DNA of 13,091 bases from an uncultured Clostridia bacterium (GCA_947177115.1 CAMWTG010000047.1:1-13091), one strand, 5' to 3'. Shown: positions 1 through 6,316, counted from the stretch's first letter. Notes: generated by a model not told the origin, from the sequence alone. Numbers and translations are program-made.

Positions 1-73
1 ATGCCTGGACCAGCGCGGACGTGTTGCCCTTTTTCCGGGGGCTGCCGTTCAAAATGACGATTTTCTTTGACAT
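1..73 (-). CDS. Flavodoxin-fold NAD(P)H-dependent oxidoreductase, N-terminal fragment (cut by window edge)
   Basis: Reading the minus strand from an ATG at 73 gives about 24 residues, MSKKIVILNGSPRKKGNTSA followed by LVQA, open to the window edge. This is the first beta strand and phosphate-binding loop (GSPRKxGNT) of the NADPH-dependent FMN reductase/flavodoxin family, in which the loop holds the FMN phosphate. It closely resembles the N-terminus of the complete gene just upstream, so the two are probably tandem paralogues. A Shine-Dalgarno AAGGAGG (84-90 on the minus strand) overlaps the stop codon of the upstream gene, and the gap is only 16 nt, so they are very likely co-transcribed. The rest of the protein, including any cysteine motif, lies outside the window. 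Confidence 0.85.
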   Translation of the reverse strand, partial: MSKKIVILNGSPRKKGNTSALVQA

Positions 74-89
74 AGTTCCCTGTCCTCCT

Positions 90-635
90 TTAAAATTTGC
101 CGGCCAGCGCCGCCGCCTGTTCACAGCCGTTTGTCTTATTGACATCGCCCTCATTCAGGACGCCGGGAACCAGCACTTCGCCCACCATATGCCACTTCAG
201 CAGCGCGGCGGACCGCTCCAAAGGAATGCGGACGCCGTCCATGACAGACAGATCGTCCTCTTCACAGCAGACGATCATGGCGCATTCCTTCCCGGAAATG
301 TCCCTGCCGCCCACTACGAAGGAGAACAGCTTGTCAATCACACCCTTGATCTGCGCGGGGATGGAATACCAGTAGACCGGCATAGTAAAGACAACGGCGT
401 CAGCCTCCAGAACAGCCGGGGCGATCGTGTTGAAATCATCGTCAAAAGAGCAGGCTTTCCCGGTCTTGAAACAGGTCTCGCAGGCGTGACAGCCGCCCAC
501 GTTTTTCATTGCGGCATCAAAGCGGGTGATCTGGTGGCCTTTCGCCTCTGCCGCTTGAATAAAAGCGTCTGTCATGGCGAAACTGTTTCCGTTCTTGCGC
601 GGGCTGCCGGTGATCACTACTATTTTTTTGCTCAT
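90..635 (-). CDS. Flavodoxin-family (iron-sulfur flavoprotein-like) NAD(P)H oxidoreductase
   Basis: A 181-residue cytoplasmic redox protein. Residues 5-17 (VVITGSPRKNGNS) form the FMN-phosphate loop, and residues near 80-95 (FTMPVYWYSIPAQIKG) are the second flavin-contacting segment typical of the NADPH-dependent FMN reductase superfamily. Cysteines 49, 52, 55 and 62 fit CX2CX2CX6C, the compact motif that binds a 4Fe-4S cluster in archaeal iron-sulfur flavoproteins (Isf, CX2CX2CX4-7C). Many relatives carry fewer of these cysteines. An FMN plus 4Fe-4S electron carrier or reductase is therefore plausible, but cluster binding is inferred. The start is supported by AAGGAGG at 645-651. It is divergent from an HxlR regulator, which usually controls such reductases in response to electrophiles or oxidants, and is followed by a paralogue 16 nt downstream. 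Confidence 0.9.
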   Translation of the reverse strand: MSKKIVVITGSPRKNGNSFAMTDAFIQAAEAKGHQITRFDAAMKNVGGCHACETCFKTGKACSFDDDFNTIAPAVLEADAVVFTMPVYWYSIPAQIKGVIDKLFSFVVGGRDISGKECAMIVCCEEDDLSVMDGVRIPLERSAALLKWHMVGEVLVPGVLNEGDVNKTNGCEQAAALAGKF

Positions 636-664
636 TCCAAGTAACCTCCTTGATGGATGCAGGC

Positions 665-693
665 TTGACTTTCCCTGCAGTTGATAGTATCAT
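665..693 (+). promoter_or_regulatory. Predicted sigma-A promoter for the HxlR regulator
   Basis: TTGACT (665-670), a 17-nt spacer and TATCAT (688-693) on the plus strand give a predicted start near 700. That places the dyad at 718-744 in the early transcribed region, a good position for autorepression by roadblock. It faces, and overlaps at the -10, the minus-strand promoter of the flavoprotein genes. Confidence 0.5.
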
Positions 694-719
694 CATAGCA
701 AGAATCAAGGGAAAATCAA
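692..719 (-). promoter_or_regulatory. Predicted sigma-A promoter for the flavoprotein operon
   Basis: On the minus strand, TTGATT (714-719) is followed after 16 nt by TATGAT (692-697). The predicted transcription start is near 685, giving a leader of about 50 nt before the ATG at 635. The -10 overlaps the -10 of the opposing hxlR promoter, and the -35 abuts the dyad at 718-744. Called by eye from consensus; not experimentally supported. Confidence 0.55.
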
Positions 720-744
720 GTACGCACATTTAAGTGCGATACTT
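718..744. promoter_or_regulatory. Probable HxlR operator (inverted repeat)
   Basis: An inverted repeat with inner arms CGCAC (723-727) and GTGCG (734-738) around ATTTAA, and outer arms AAGTA (718-722) and TACTT (740-744). A single A at 739 breaks otherwise perfect symmetry. HxlR/DUF24 regulators typically bind dyads with GTAC/TAC-like outer arms in the intergenic region with their divergent target, and this is the only such dyad here. Binding by the adjacent regulator is inferred. Confidence 0.65.
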
Positions 745-763
745 ACCTGAAGGAGAGTGTAAA

Positions 764-1096
764 ATGGCGGACCGCTGTATTTCTCAGGAGTGCCTTGGCG
801 ATACAGGCTTCAGCTACACCTTGTCTTTGATCAACGGCAAATATAAAATGACGATCCTGTATACTCTTATGGAATTCAAGGTGGTGCGCTTCAACGAAAT
901 AAAAAGATATATTCGGGATATTTCCTATAAAACGCTGAGTTCGACTCTGAAGGAACTGGAGGCCGACCAGCTGGTGCATCGGAAGGAGTACCCCCAAATC
1001 CCGCCCAAAGTCGAGTATAGTCTCACGGAACGCGGAATGTCCCTGATCCCCATTTTGGATGGAATGTGCGAATGGGGAGACCGGAATCGTCTTTGA
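764..1096 (+). CDS. HxlR-family (DUF24) winged-helix transcriptional regulator
   Basis: A 110-residue DNA-binding regulator. Residues 24-35 (NGKYKMTILYTL) and 42-70 (RFNEIKRYI ... KTLSSTLKELEADQL) form the winged helix-turn-helix. Residues 73-91 (RKEYPQIPPKVEYSLTERG) are the beta wing with the family's P-P-x-V-E-Y-x-L-T-x-x-G signature. Cys5 and Cys10 precede the first helix. An N-terminal cysteine is the redox or electrophile sensor in characterised members such as YodB and HypR, so thiol sensing is possible. The ATG at 764 is chosen over an upstream in-frame GTG at 734 because GAAGGAG (749-755) lies 8 nt before it and because the GTG sits inside the operator-like dyad. It is divergent from the flavoprotein genes, its likely targets along with itself. 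Confidence 0.92.
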   Translation: MADRCISQECLGDTGFSYTLSLINGKYKMTILYTLMEFKVVRFNEIKRYIRDISYKTLSSTLKELEADQLVHRKEYPQIPPKVEYSLTERGMSLIPILDGMCEWGDRNRL

Positions 1097-1112
1097 ATAC
1101 GGAAGACATGCA

Positions 1113-1144
1113 AAAAGCGGAGGCTGCAACAACCTCCGCTTTTA
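1113..1144. terminator. Bidirectional intrinsic terminator between the HxlR gene and queA
   Basis: A perfect stem AGCGGAGG (1116-1123) / CCTCCGCT (1133-1140) with a 9-nt loop, extended by AAA/TTT on each side so that both strands end in a T run. It lies 16 nt after the hxlR stop and serves convergent queA from the other side. The remaining 76 nt to the queA stop (1145-1220) show nothing recognisable. Confidence 0.9.
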
Positions 1145-1220
1145 TCGTAAATTGCCCCTCTGTCAAGATGCTGCCCGGAGCTTCTGTCCATTTACTTTAT
1201 GCTCCATAAGCCCCCCTATA

Positions 1221-2273
1221 TCAGGCTATCCCGCCTGCTATGAACATGGCGTCCCCAAAGGAGAAAAACCGGTACTGCTCCCGCACCGCCTCCTCGTAGG
1301 CCGCCAGCACCTGCCTCCGGCCCGCCAGGGCGGACACCAGCATGATGAGGGTGCTCTCCGGCAGATGGAAGTTGGTGATCAGCGCGTCCATCACCTTGAA
1401 CCGGTAGCCGGGATAGATAAAGATGTTGGTCCACCCGGCCTTGGCCTCCATGTGGCCGTCCTCCCCTGCCCAGCTCTCGACCGTCCGGCAGGAGGTGGTG
1501 CCTACGCAGATCACCCGGCCTCCCGCTGCTTTGGTGCGGTTGATGAGGTCCGCTGTTTCCTGGGAAATAACGCAGTATTCGCTGTGCATGTCGTGGTCTG
1601 TGATCTCTTCCTCCTTCACCGGGCGGAAGGTTCCCAGGCCAACATGCAGCGTCACATAGCCGATGCTTACGCCCATGGCCTGGACCTGCTCCATCAGCTC
1701 ACGGGTAAAATGCAGTCCCGCCGTAGGCGCGGCGGCGGAGCCGGATACCCGGGAGTACACCGTCTGATACCGTTCCCGGTCCTGCAATTCCGCCTTGATA
1801 TAGGGCGGCAGAGGCATCCTCCCCAGACGCTCCAGCACCTCCAGAAAGATCCCCTCATAGGTGAATCGGACCAGCCGGTTGCCGCCTTCCACCTCGCCTA
1901 CGACCTCTCCCGTCAGCTCGCCGGCCTCTCCAAAGGACACCCGCGCACCGGCGCGCAGCTTTTTCCCGGGACGCACAAGACACTCCCAGGTGTTCTCTCC
2001 CCGGTCGATGAGCAGCAGCACCTCGCAGGCCCCGCCTAAACCGCCGTCCGCGTGGACCCGGCTGCCCAGCAGGCGGGCGGGCAGGACGCGGGAATCGTTC
2101 ATAATCAGACAGTCACCGGGGTGCAGCAGCGATGGTAAGTCGTGGAAATGCTTGTGGGCCCACTTCCCCGTCTCCTTGTCCAATGCCAGCAGACGGGAGG
2201 CATCCCGGCGCTCCAGGGGCGTCTGGGCGATCAGCTCCGGGGGCAGCTCATAATAAAAATCATGTGTTTTCAA
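1221..2273 (-). CDS. queA: S-adenosylmethionine:tRNA ribosyltransferase-isomerase QueA
   Basis: A 350-residue, full-length cytoplasmic enzyme of queuosine synthesis. It transfers and isomerises the ribosyl part of SAM onto 7-aminomethyl-7-deazaguanine at the wobble position of GUN-anticodon tRNAs, forming epoxyqueuosine. Family motifs are present in order: DFYYELPPELIAQ (5-17), NDSRVLPARL (59-68), RYQTVYS (168-174), SAAAPTAGLHFT (179-190), HVGLGTF (210-216), HSEYCVI (230-236), GTTSCRTVES (258-267), TNFHLP (300-305) and YRFFSFGDAM (334-343). The start is a TTG at 2273: it gives the conserved N-terminus MKTHDFYYEL, and AAAGGA lies about 7 nt upstream; the first ATG candidates would cut into the conserved fold. 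It follows the SpoIID-like gene by 23 nt and is probably co-transcribed with it. tgt, often next to queA, is absent; a terminator follows instead. Confidence 0.97.
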   Translation of the reverse strand: MKTHDFYYELPPELIAQTPLERRDASRLLALDKETGKWAHKHFHDLPSLLHPGDCLIMNDSRVLPARLLGSRVHADGGLGGACEVLLLIDRGENTWECLVRPGKKLRAGARVSFGEAGELTGEVVGEVEGGNRLVRFTYEGIFLEVLERLGRMPLPPYIKAELQDRERYQTVYSRVSGSAAAPTAGLHFTRELMEQVQAMGVSIGYVTLHVGLGTFRPVKEEEITDHDMHSEYCVISQETADLINRTKAAGGRVICVGTTSCRTVESWAGEDGHMEAKAGWTNIFIYPGYRFKVMDALITNFHLPESTLIMLVSALAGRRQVLAAYEEAVREQYRFFSFGDAMFIAGGIA

Positions 2274-2296
2274 GGTTTATTCCTTTCCGGGAGGCG

Positions 2297-3658
2297 TCAG
2301 GAGCGCGCCGCCCGATCTAATGTAATGCCGGTATAGTAAAATTGCAGGATGTCCTCATAACTGTACCCCTGCTCAGCCATCGCCTTGGCGCCGTACTGGC
2401 TCATTCCCACGCCGTGACCCCAGCCTGTGCCGGTAATGGTGATCCCGCTGCCGCCGCCGGACGGCTGGAGCGCAGATGTGCCGGAGGCGGTAATGACGTA
2501 AGCGGTCCCGCTGCCTATGGTCCCTACCAGTCCGCTGCCGGAGACGGCGTATGTATCGCTGAGGCTGGATACCTTACCGCCGGAGGGGTTGACGGACCAG
2601 CCTGTCCCGCCGTCATCGCTGATGGTGAAACGCGTACTGTTGGCCCCCAGCGTCCAGCGGCAGTCCTGGTTGGTCAGGACTACTTTCCTGCCGGAGGCGT
2701 CCCGGAAGGTGACCTCCGATGCATTGCCGGTGGGGGTCGTTTTTGTGATCTGCGCGGAGGTCACCGTACCGATGGAGTATCCTGCGGTTTTCAGCAGGCT
2801 TGTCAGCTCCTTCCAGCTGTAGGAGATGGTATACTCGTAATTGGGGATGCTGGTCAGCGCTTCGTAGGGGTCCGGTTTTCCTATCAGATAGGGCTGCTGA
2901 TTGCCCCACACGTTCACTGCGGATTCCGATGCGCCGCCGTTGCTGGAATAGTAGTAGGTTTCCGCATACTGCCCGTTATAGCGGGCAGTCACGCCCGCCG
3001 TCTCCTCCACCGCCTGGTCTGACAGAGGGCCGGACTGGTCGATGCCCCGGTACACCTGGCAGCAGGTGGTATTGCACACATCAAAGCCCTCCGCGCCGTA
3101 GTGCCGCGAGGGCAGCAGGGCGTAGGTCCGGGCGCAGACCGCCTGGGCTTTCAGGGCCTCCAGAGGCCAGGCGGAACTCATCTCATAGGGCAGCACGCCC
3201 TTGATATAGTCCTCCAGAGGGACTATGTTGATGACGCTCAGGCCGTTCCCGCTGCGGCGGAATTCAAAGCCGCCGTACCAGCGGCTGCCGTTGAACCGGG
3301 TCTGCGCCTTCTCTCCCCTGCCGTCCGGCATGACGCCCAGCCCCCTGCCGCCGGAAAAAATGAACCGGAACAGGACCTTGCCGTTAGCCGCGGACGAGAC
3401 CACCGCCTCGCCGCTGCGGAGCGCAATGGCGATCTTTTTCTCCTCCACGCTGGCCGTCTGGTGGAAGGAGAGGGTCCCCTCATCAAACCAGCCCAGCAGA
3501 AAACCGGACCCTATGTCGTTTTCCAGAACGGCGGAGGATTGGGCCGTGCCGCCGTAGCAGAGTCCCACCTTCATTATGTCCTCCGCTGCACAGGCAGAAA
3601 CGTTCAATATGACCACAGTCAGCAAACAAAGGAAAAAAGTGCAGAAAAACTTCTTCAT
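2297..3658 (-). CDS. Exported SpoIID/LytB-domain protein (peptidoglycan lytic transglycosylase-like)
   Basis: A 453-residue protein with a signal peptide (MKKFF, hydrophobic run 7-20, likely cleavage after ACA near 24), so it acts outside the membrane. The SpoIID core spans roughly 140-345. LPLED/YIKGVLPYEM leads to Glu159, the position of the catalytic glutamate in SpoIID, followed by WPLEALKAQAVCARTYAL (164-181). WGHGVGMSQYGAKAMAEQGY (413-432) and a terminal FYYTGITL complete the domain. SpoIID cleaves glycan strands of denuded peptidoglycan during forespore engulfment; LytB/SpoIID proteins elsewhere modify amidases. It is longer than typical SpoIID because of an N-terminal region (25-135) and a Gly/Ser-rich insertion (about 345-405). 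GGAGG at 3663-3667 lies only 4 nt before the ATG. In Clostridia a SpoIID-type gene often precedes queA, as here. A true spoIID role is not certain. Confidence 0.9.
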   Translation of the reverse strand: MKKFFCTFFLCLLTVVILNVSACAAEDIMKVGLCYGGTAQSSAVLENDIGSGFLLGWFDEGTLSFHQTASVEEKKIAIALRSGEAVVSSAANGKVLFRFIFSGGRGLGVMPDGRGEKAQTRFNGSRWYGGFEFRRSGNGLSVINIVPLEDYIKGVLPYEMSSAWPLEALKAQAVCARTYALLPSRHYGAEGFDVCNTTCCQVYRGIDQSGPLSDQAVEETAGVTARYNGQYAETYYYSSNGGASESAVNVWGNQQPYLIGKPDPYEALTSIPNYEYTISYSWKELTSLLKTAGYSIGTVTSAQITKTTPTGNASEVTFRDASGRKVVLTNQDCRWTLGANSTRFTISDDGGTGWSVNPSGGKVSSLSDTYAVSGSGLVGTIGSGTAYVITASGTSALQPSGGGSGITITGTGWGHGVGMSQYGAKAMAEQGYSYEDILQFYYTGITLDRAARS

Positions 3659-3684
3659 AAAACCTCCAAACAGGGAGAAAACGG

Positions 3685-3713
3685 TTGACAGAGTGCAAAA
3701 AATGTGGTATGAA
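3685..3713 (+). promoter_or_regulatory. Predicted sigma-A promoter, probably for asd
   Basis: TTGACA (3685-3690), a 17-nt spacer and TATGAA (3708-3713), giving a predicted start near 3720 and an unusually long leader of about 210 nt before asd. I see no better promoter nearer the gene. It faces the minus-strand promoter at 3754-3782. Confidence 0.5.
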
Positions 3714-3753
3714 AGTACGGTACGCTTTTCCGGAAGACGGCGTATGATGTTAC

Positions 3754-3782
3754 AGTATACACGGGACGGCCGGATTTTTCAA
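3754..3782 (-). promoter_or_regulatory. Predicted sigma-A promoter for the SpoIID-like gene and queA
   Basis: On the minus strand TTGAAA (3777-3782), a 17-nt spacer and TATACT (3754-3759). The predicted start is near 3747, giving a leader of about 90 nt. It would drive the SpoIID-like gene and queA together. A sporulation sigma-factor promoter was not recognised, but cannot be excluded by eye. Confidence 0.5.
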
Positions 3783-3933
3783 CCCAGGAAACGACAGTTT
3801 TACCTCCTGTCCCCCTGCCAAGTTCTGGACGGACGGCCAGTTTTGCCCTGTATATTTCATATTTTTTCCGGTTTTCCCCTGGCGGAAACGCCTGCATCTT
3901 AAATGGAAAGTCTATATTCTGGAGGTCTCTGCT
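3783..3933 (+). other. asd leader region with no recognised riboswitch
   Basis: The stretch between the promoters and asd contains two small hairpins (CTGG ... CCAG within 3824-3840, and GGCG-GAAA-CGCC at 3881-3892) and an AT-rich block near 3850-3868. I looked for a lysine or other amino-acid riboswitch or T-box and did not recognise conserved elements. The asd ribosome binding site GGAGG is at 3921-3925, 8 nt before the ATG. Confidence 0.35.
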
Positions 3934-5016
3934 ATGAAAGAATATCGTGTTGGCATCATCGGCTGCACCGGCATGGTCGGCCAACGTTTTGTTACCCTTA
4001 TGGAGGGCCACCCATGGTTTAAGCTTACCGCCGTGGCCGCAAGCTCCCGCAGCGCGGGCAAGACCTATGAGGAGGCCGTGTCCGGCCGCTGGGCTATGAC
4101 CTCCCCTGTGCCTGAGGAGGCCAAGGGACTGGTCATCCTGGACGCCGAAGCGGACGCGGAAAAGCTGGCCGGAATGGTGGACTTTGTCTTCTGCGCCGTG
4201 GATATGAAGAAAGAAGAGATCCGCGCGCTGGAGGAAAAGTACGCCAAGCTTGAGTGCCCCGTTGTCTCCAACAACTCCGCCCACCGCTGGACCGAGGACG
4301 TGCCCATGGTGGTGCCGGAGATCAACGCAGACCATATCAGACTCATTGACACCCAGCGCAAGCGTCTGGGTACCAAGCGGGGCTTTGTGGCCGTGAAGTC
4401 CAACTGCTCTTTACAGTCCTACGTCCCCGCCCTTACGCCCCTGCTGAAATACGGCATGGACCGGGCGCTGGTTTGTACTTATCAGGCCATCTCCGGCGCG
4501 GGCAAGACCTTTGAGCGCTGGCCCGAGATGGTGGACAACTGCATCCCCTACATCGGCGGCGAGGAGGAGAAGAGCGAGAAGGAGCCTATGAAGCTGTGGG
4601 GCAAGGTGGAGGACGGCAAAATGGTGCTGGCACAGGGCCCCTCCATTACCGCCCAGTGCTTCCGGGTGGCCTGCCAGGACGGCCATATGGCCGCCTGCTT
4701 TATGAAGTTCAAGGACGGCTGCAAGCCCACTGAGGAGCAGATCAAGGCCGATTGGGCCGGCTTCGCCGGACGGGCCCAGGAGCTCCAGCTGCCCTCCGCC
4801 CCCAAGCAGTTCCTGCACTACTTCGAGGAGCCTGACCGTCCCCAGACCCGGCTGGACCGGATGCTGGAAAACGGTATGGCGGTGTCCGTGGGCCGTCTGC
4901 GCCCTGACACCCAGTATGACTATAAGTTCGTCTGCCTCAGCCACAATACCCTGCGGGGCGCGGCGGGCGGCGCGGTGCTGCTGGCGGAGCTGCTGTGCGC
5001 GGAGAATTACATCTGA
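3934..5016 (+). CDS. asd: Aspartate-semialdehyde dehydrogenase, archaeal/fungal-type
   Basis: A 360-residue cytoplasmic enzyme that reduces L-aspartyl-4-phosphate to L-aspartate-4-semialdehyde with NADPH, the branch point to lysine, diaminopimelate, threonine and methionine. The nucleotide loop is GCTGMVGQRF (10-19). Cys158 in KSNCSLQ is the expected nucleophile that forms the thioacyl intermediate. ISGAGKTFERW (186-196), then CFRVACQDGH (242-251) with Arg244 and His251, supply substrate binding and the base. NTLRGAAGGAVLLAE (338-352) is the conserved C-terminal nucleotide-contacting segment. The start EGHPWFKLTAVAASSRSAGK (24-43) and the overall length match the archaeal/fungal branch rather than the E. 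coli type. It appears monocistronic: own promoter region upstream and a strong terminator 70 nt downstream. Confidence 0.96.
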   Translation: MKEYRVGIIGCTGMVGQRFVTLMEGHPWFKLTAVAASSRSAGKTYEEAVSGRWAMTSPVPEEAKGLVILDAEADAEKLAGMVDFVFCAVDMKKEEIRALEEKYAKLECPVVSNNSAHRWTEDVPMVVPEINADHIRLIDTQRKRLGTKRGFVAVKSNCSLQSYVPALTPLLKYGMDRALVCTYQAISGAGKTFERWPEMVDNCIPYIGGEEEKSEKEPMKLWGKVEDGKMVLAQGPSITAQCFRVACQDGHMAACFMKFKDGCKPTEEQIKADWAGFAGRAQELQLPSAPKQFLHYFEEPDRPQTRLDRMLENGMAVSVGRLRPDTQYDYKFVCLSHNTLRGAAGGAVLLAELLCAENYI

Positions 5017-5085
5017 TATTGTTCCTCGATCAGAAATGCAATGCCGTTACCGGTTCTTGGGACAGAACAAGCGGCAGGAAAAACC

Positions 5086-5126
5086 TACGGCGGAGACCGG
5101 ACAGACCGGTCTCCGCCGTATTCTTA
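5086..5126. terminator. Strong bidirectional terminator between asd and lacI-type gene
   Basis: A perfect 15-bp stem, TACGGCGGAGACCGG (5086-5100) and its complement (5106-5120), around a 5-nt loop. It is followed by TTCTTAT on the plus strand and by GGTTTTTCC on the minus strand. It would stop asd transcripts and also the convergent lacI-type transcript. The 69 nt between the asd stop and the stem show nothing else. Confidence 0.9.
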
Positions 5127-5137
5127 TACGATCCTCT

Positions 5138-5248
5138 GACTATAGCCGACACACCATCGTTACCGGGCAGAAATCCAGGAACAGCAGCGGGTCCAGTCCC
5201 GAAGTCAAAGTTCTTTTTGATCCTTTTTCTTTCAAGAAAAAGGATGAC
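5138..5248 (-). repeat. Composite repeat, copy A (after the lacI-type stop codon)
   Basis: Read on the minus strand, the element begins just past the TAG stop with a 12-bp perfect inverted repeat (5220-5231 / 5234-5245, arm AAGAAAAAGGAT). It continues as GGATCAAAAAGAACTTTG and CTTCGGGACT, and ends at 5138 with the complement of GACTATAGCCGACACAC. The same modules lie after the AEC gene at 9368-9577 in the same order. Between the modules it is shorter than, and diverged from, the second copy. Its function is unknown. Confidence 0.75.
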
Positions 5249-6316
5249 CTATCTCTGCCGCCTGCGGCCGGTGGAGCCGCGGACGATGAGATTGGGCGCA
5301 TACTCGATCTTGCTCACCGCCCCCGGCGCTTTGGGCGCCAGGCCCGTCCCCCGGTCCACGATCATGTCCACCGCAAAACGGCTGCGCAGATGGAGCCGGT
5401 GATCCACGGTGGTCAGGGCCGGCGTGAGCAGGGAGGACACAAAAATATTATCGAAGCCGCACACGGAGTAATGCTCCGGTACCCGGTACCCGGCCCGCTT
5501 GAGCGTCTCGCAAATGCCGATGGCGATCATATCATTGGCCCCGATCAGCGCGGTAGATTCGCTGCCGGAGGCCAGGAACCGCTCGGTCAGCTTCTTTGCC
5601 ACCCGGTATTCGTAGGCTTCGCCATCGCCGGCATCCTCCTCAGAGCCGCAGTCCGCCTCCATCACATGGACGCAGCCCTCCAGGCCCTGGCGCGCAAAGA
5701 AGTCCCGCATCCCCTCCAGCCGCTGCTCCCGGGAGAGGGTGGTCTGGTTGGTGGGCGTTGAGATAAACGTCACATCCCGGTGATCCAGACGGTAGAGGTG
5801 CTCCGCCAGCGCCTCCCCCGCCGCCCGGTTGCTCAGTTCAATGGAGCAGATAGCCAGATCATTCTTCTTTTCACCGATCAGGATCACCTGCATCTCCTCC
5901 GCCAGCCGCTCCACCAGCTTGGGAAAACTGGGCAGAAACGTGTAAATAACGCCCCCGACCCGTCCGCCGGCAAAGGATTCCAGATAGTATTTTTCCATTT
6001 CCGGCTTGCGGAAGGTGTTGCAGATGACCGCGTGGTACTGCCGGGAGGCGGCGTAGCCCTCAATGGCCTGGGACAATTCGCAGTAGTATGGGTTGGAGAG
6101 CGTGGGGGTCAGGACCAGGATCAGATCGCCCCGCTGCCGGAGGATCCGGCGCTGGTGCTTGGGCTGGTAACCCAGCTCCTTGGCGGCGGCAAAAACCCGC
6201 TCCTTGGTCTCGCTGCTGAAGGAAACCTTATCGCTGCCGTTCAGGATCAGGGATACGCTGGACTGCGACACGCCGGCCAGGCGCGCCACATCGGTGGAAG
6301 TCGGTTTTTTCACCAT
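5249..6316 (-). CDS. LacI-family transcriptional repressor
   Basis: A 355-residue regulator. Residues 6-55 form the LacI helix-turn-helix plus hinge helix (TSTDVARLAGVSQSSVSLIL, then N-G-S and the family's ERVFAAAKELGYQP). Residues 65-345 form a periplasmic-binding-protein-like effector domain (DLILVLTPTLSNPYYCEL at 64-81, IGANDMIAIGICETLKRAGY, YSVCGFDNIF near 290, LTTVDH). The N-terminus and a GGAGG 11 nt upstream (6328-6332) support the ATG at 6316. It is divergent from the kinase-aldolase-permease operon, which it most likely represses, with the inducer probably an intermediate of that sugar-acid pathway. A near-perfect promoter overlapped by an AT-rich dyad suggests autoregulation. The effector cannot be read from sequence. 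Confidence 0.94.
   Translation of the reverse strand: MVKKPTSTDVARLAGVSQSSVSLILNGSDKVSFSSETKERVFAAAKELGYQPKHQRRILRQRGDLILVLTPTLSNPYYCELSQAIEGYAASRQYHAVICNTFRKPEMEKYYLESFAGGRVGGVIYTFLPSFPKLVERLAEEMQVILIGEKKNDLAICSIELSNRAAGEALAEHLYRLDHRDVTFISTPTNQTTLSREQRLEGMRDFFARQGLEGCVHVMEADCGSEEDAGDGEAYEYRVAKKLTERFLASGSESTALIGANDMIAIGICETLKRAGYRVPEHYSVCGFDNIFVSSLLTPALTTVDHRLHLRSRFAVDMIVDRGTGLAPKAPGAVSKIEYAPNLIVRGSTGRRRQR

Noticed and set aside
734..763. GTG start ten codons upstream for the HxlR regulator
   Set aside because: It lies inside the operator-like dyad, has no Shine-Dalgarno, and the ATG at 764 has GAAGGAG at good spacing and matches the family's usual N-terminus.
1059..2039. A 326-codon plus-strand frame overlapping queA and the end of the HxlR gene
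   Set aside because: It runs through the bidirectional terminator and is antisense to queA; no recognisable motifs.
3720..3933. A lysine riboswitch or T-box in the long asd leader
   Set aside because: Only short isolated hairpins are visible; I found none of the conserved core sequences and no terminator/antiterminator pair before the gene.
5220..5245. The 12-bp perfect hairpin after the lacI-type gene as an ordinary intrinsic terminator
   Set aside because: The stem is A/T rich with its T run inside the arm rather than after it, and a much better bidirectional terminator lies at 5086-5120; the hairpin belongs to the repeated element instead.
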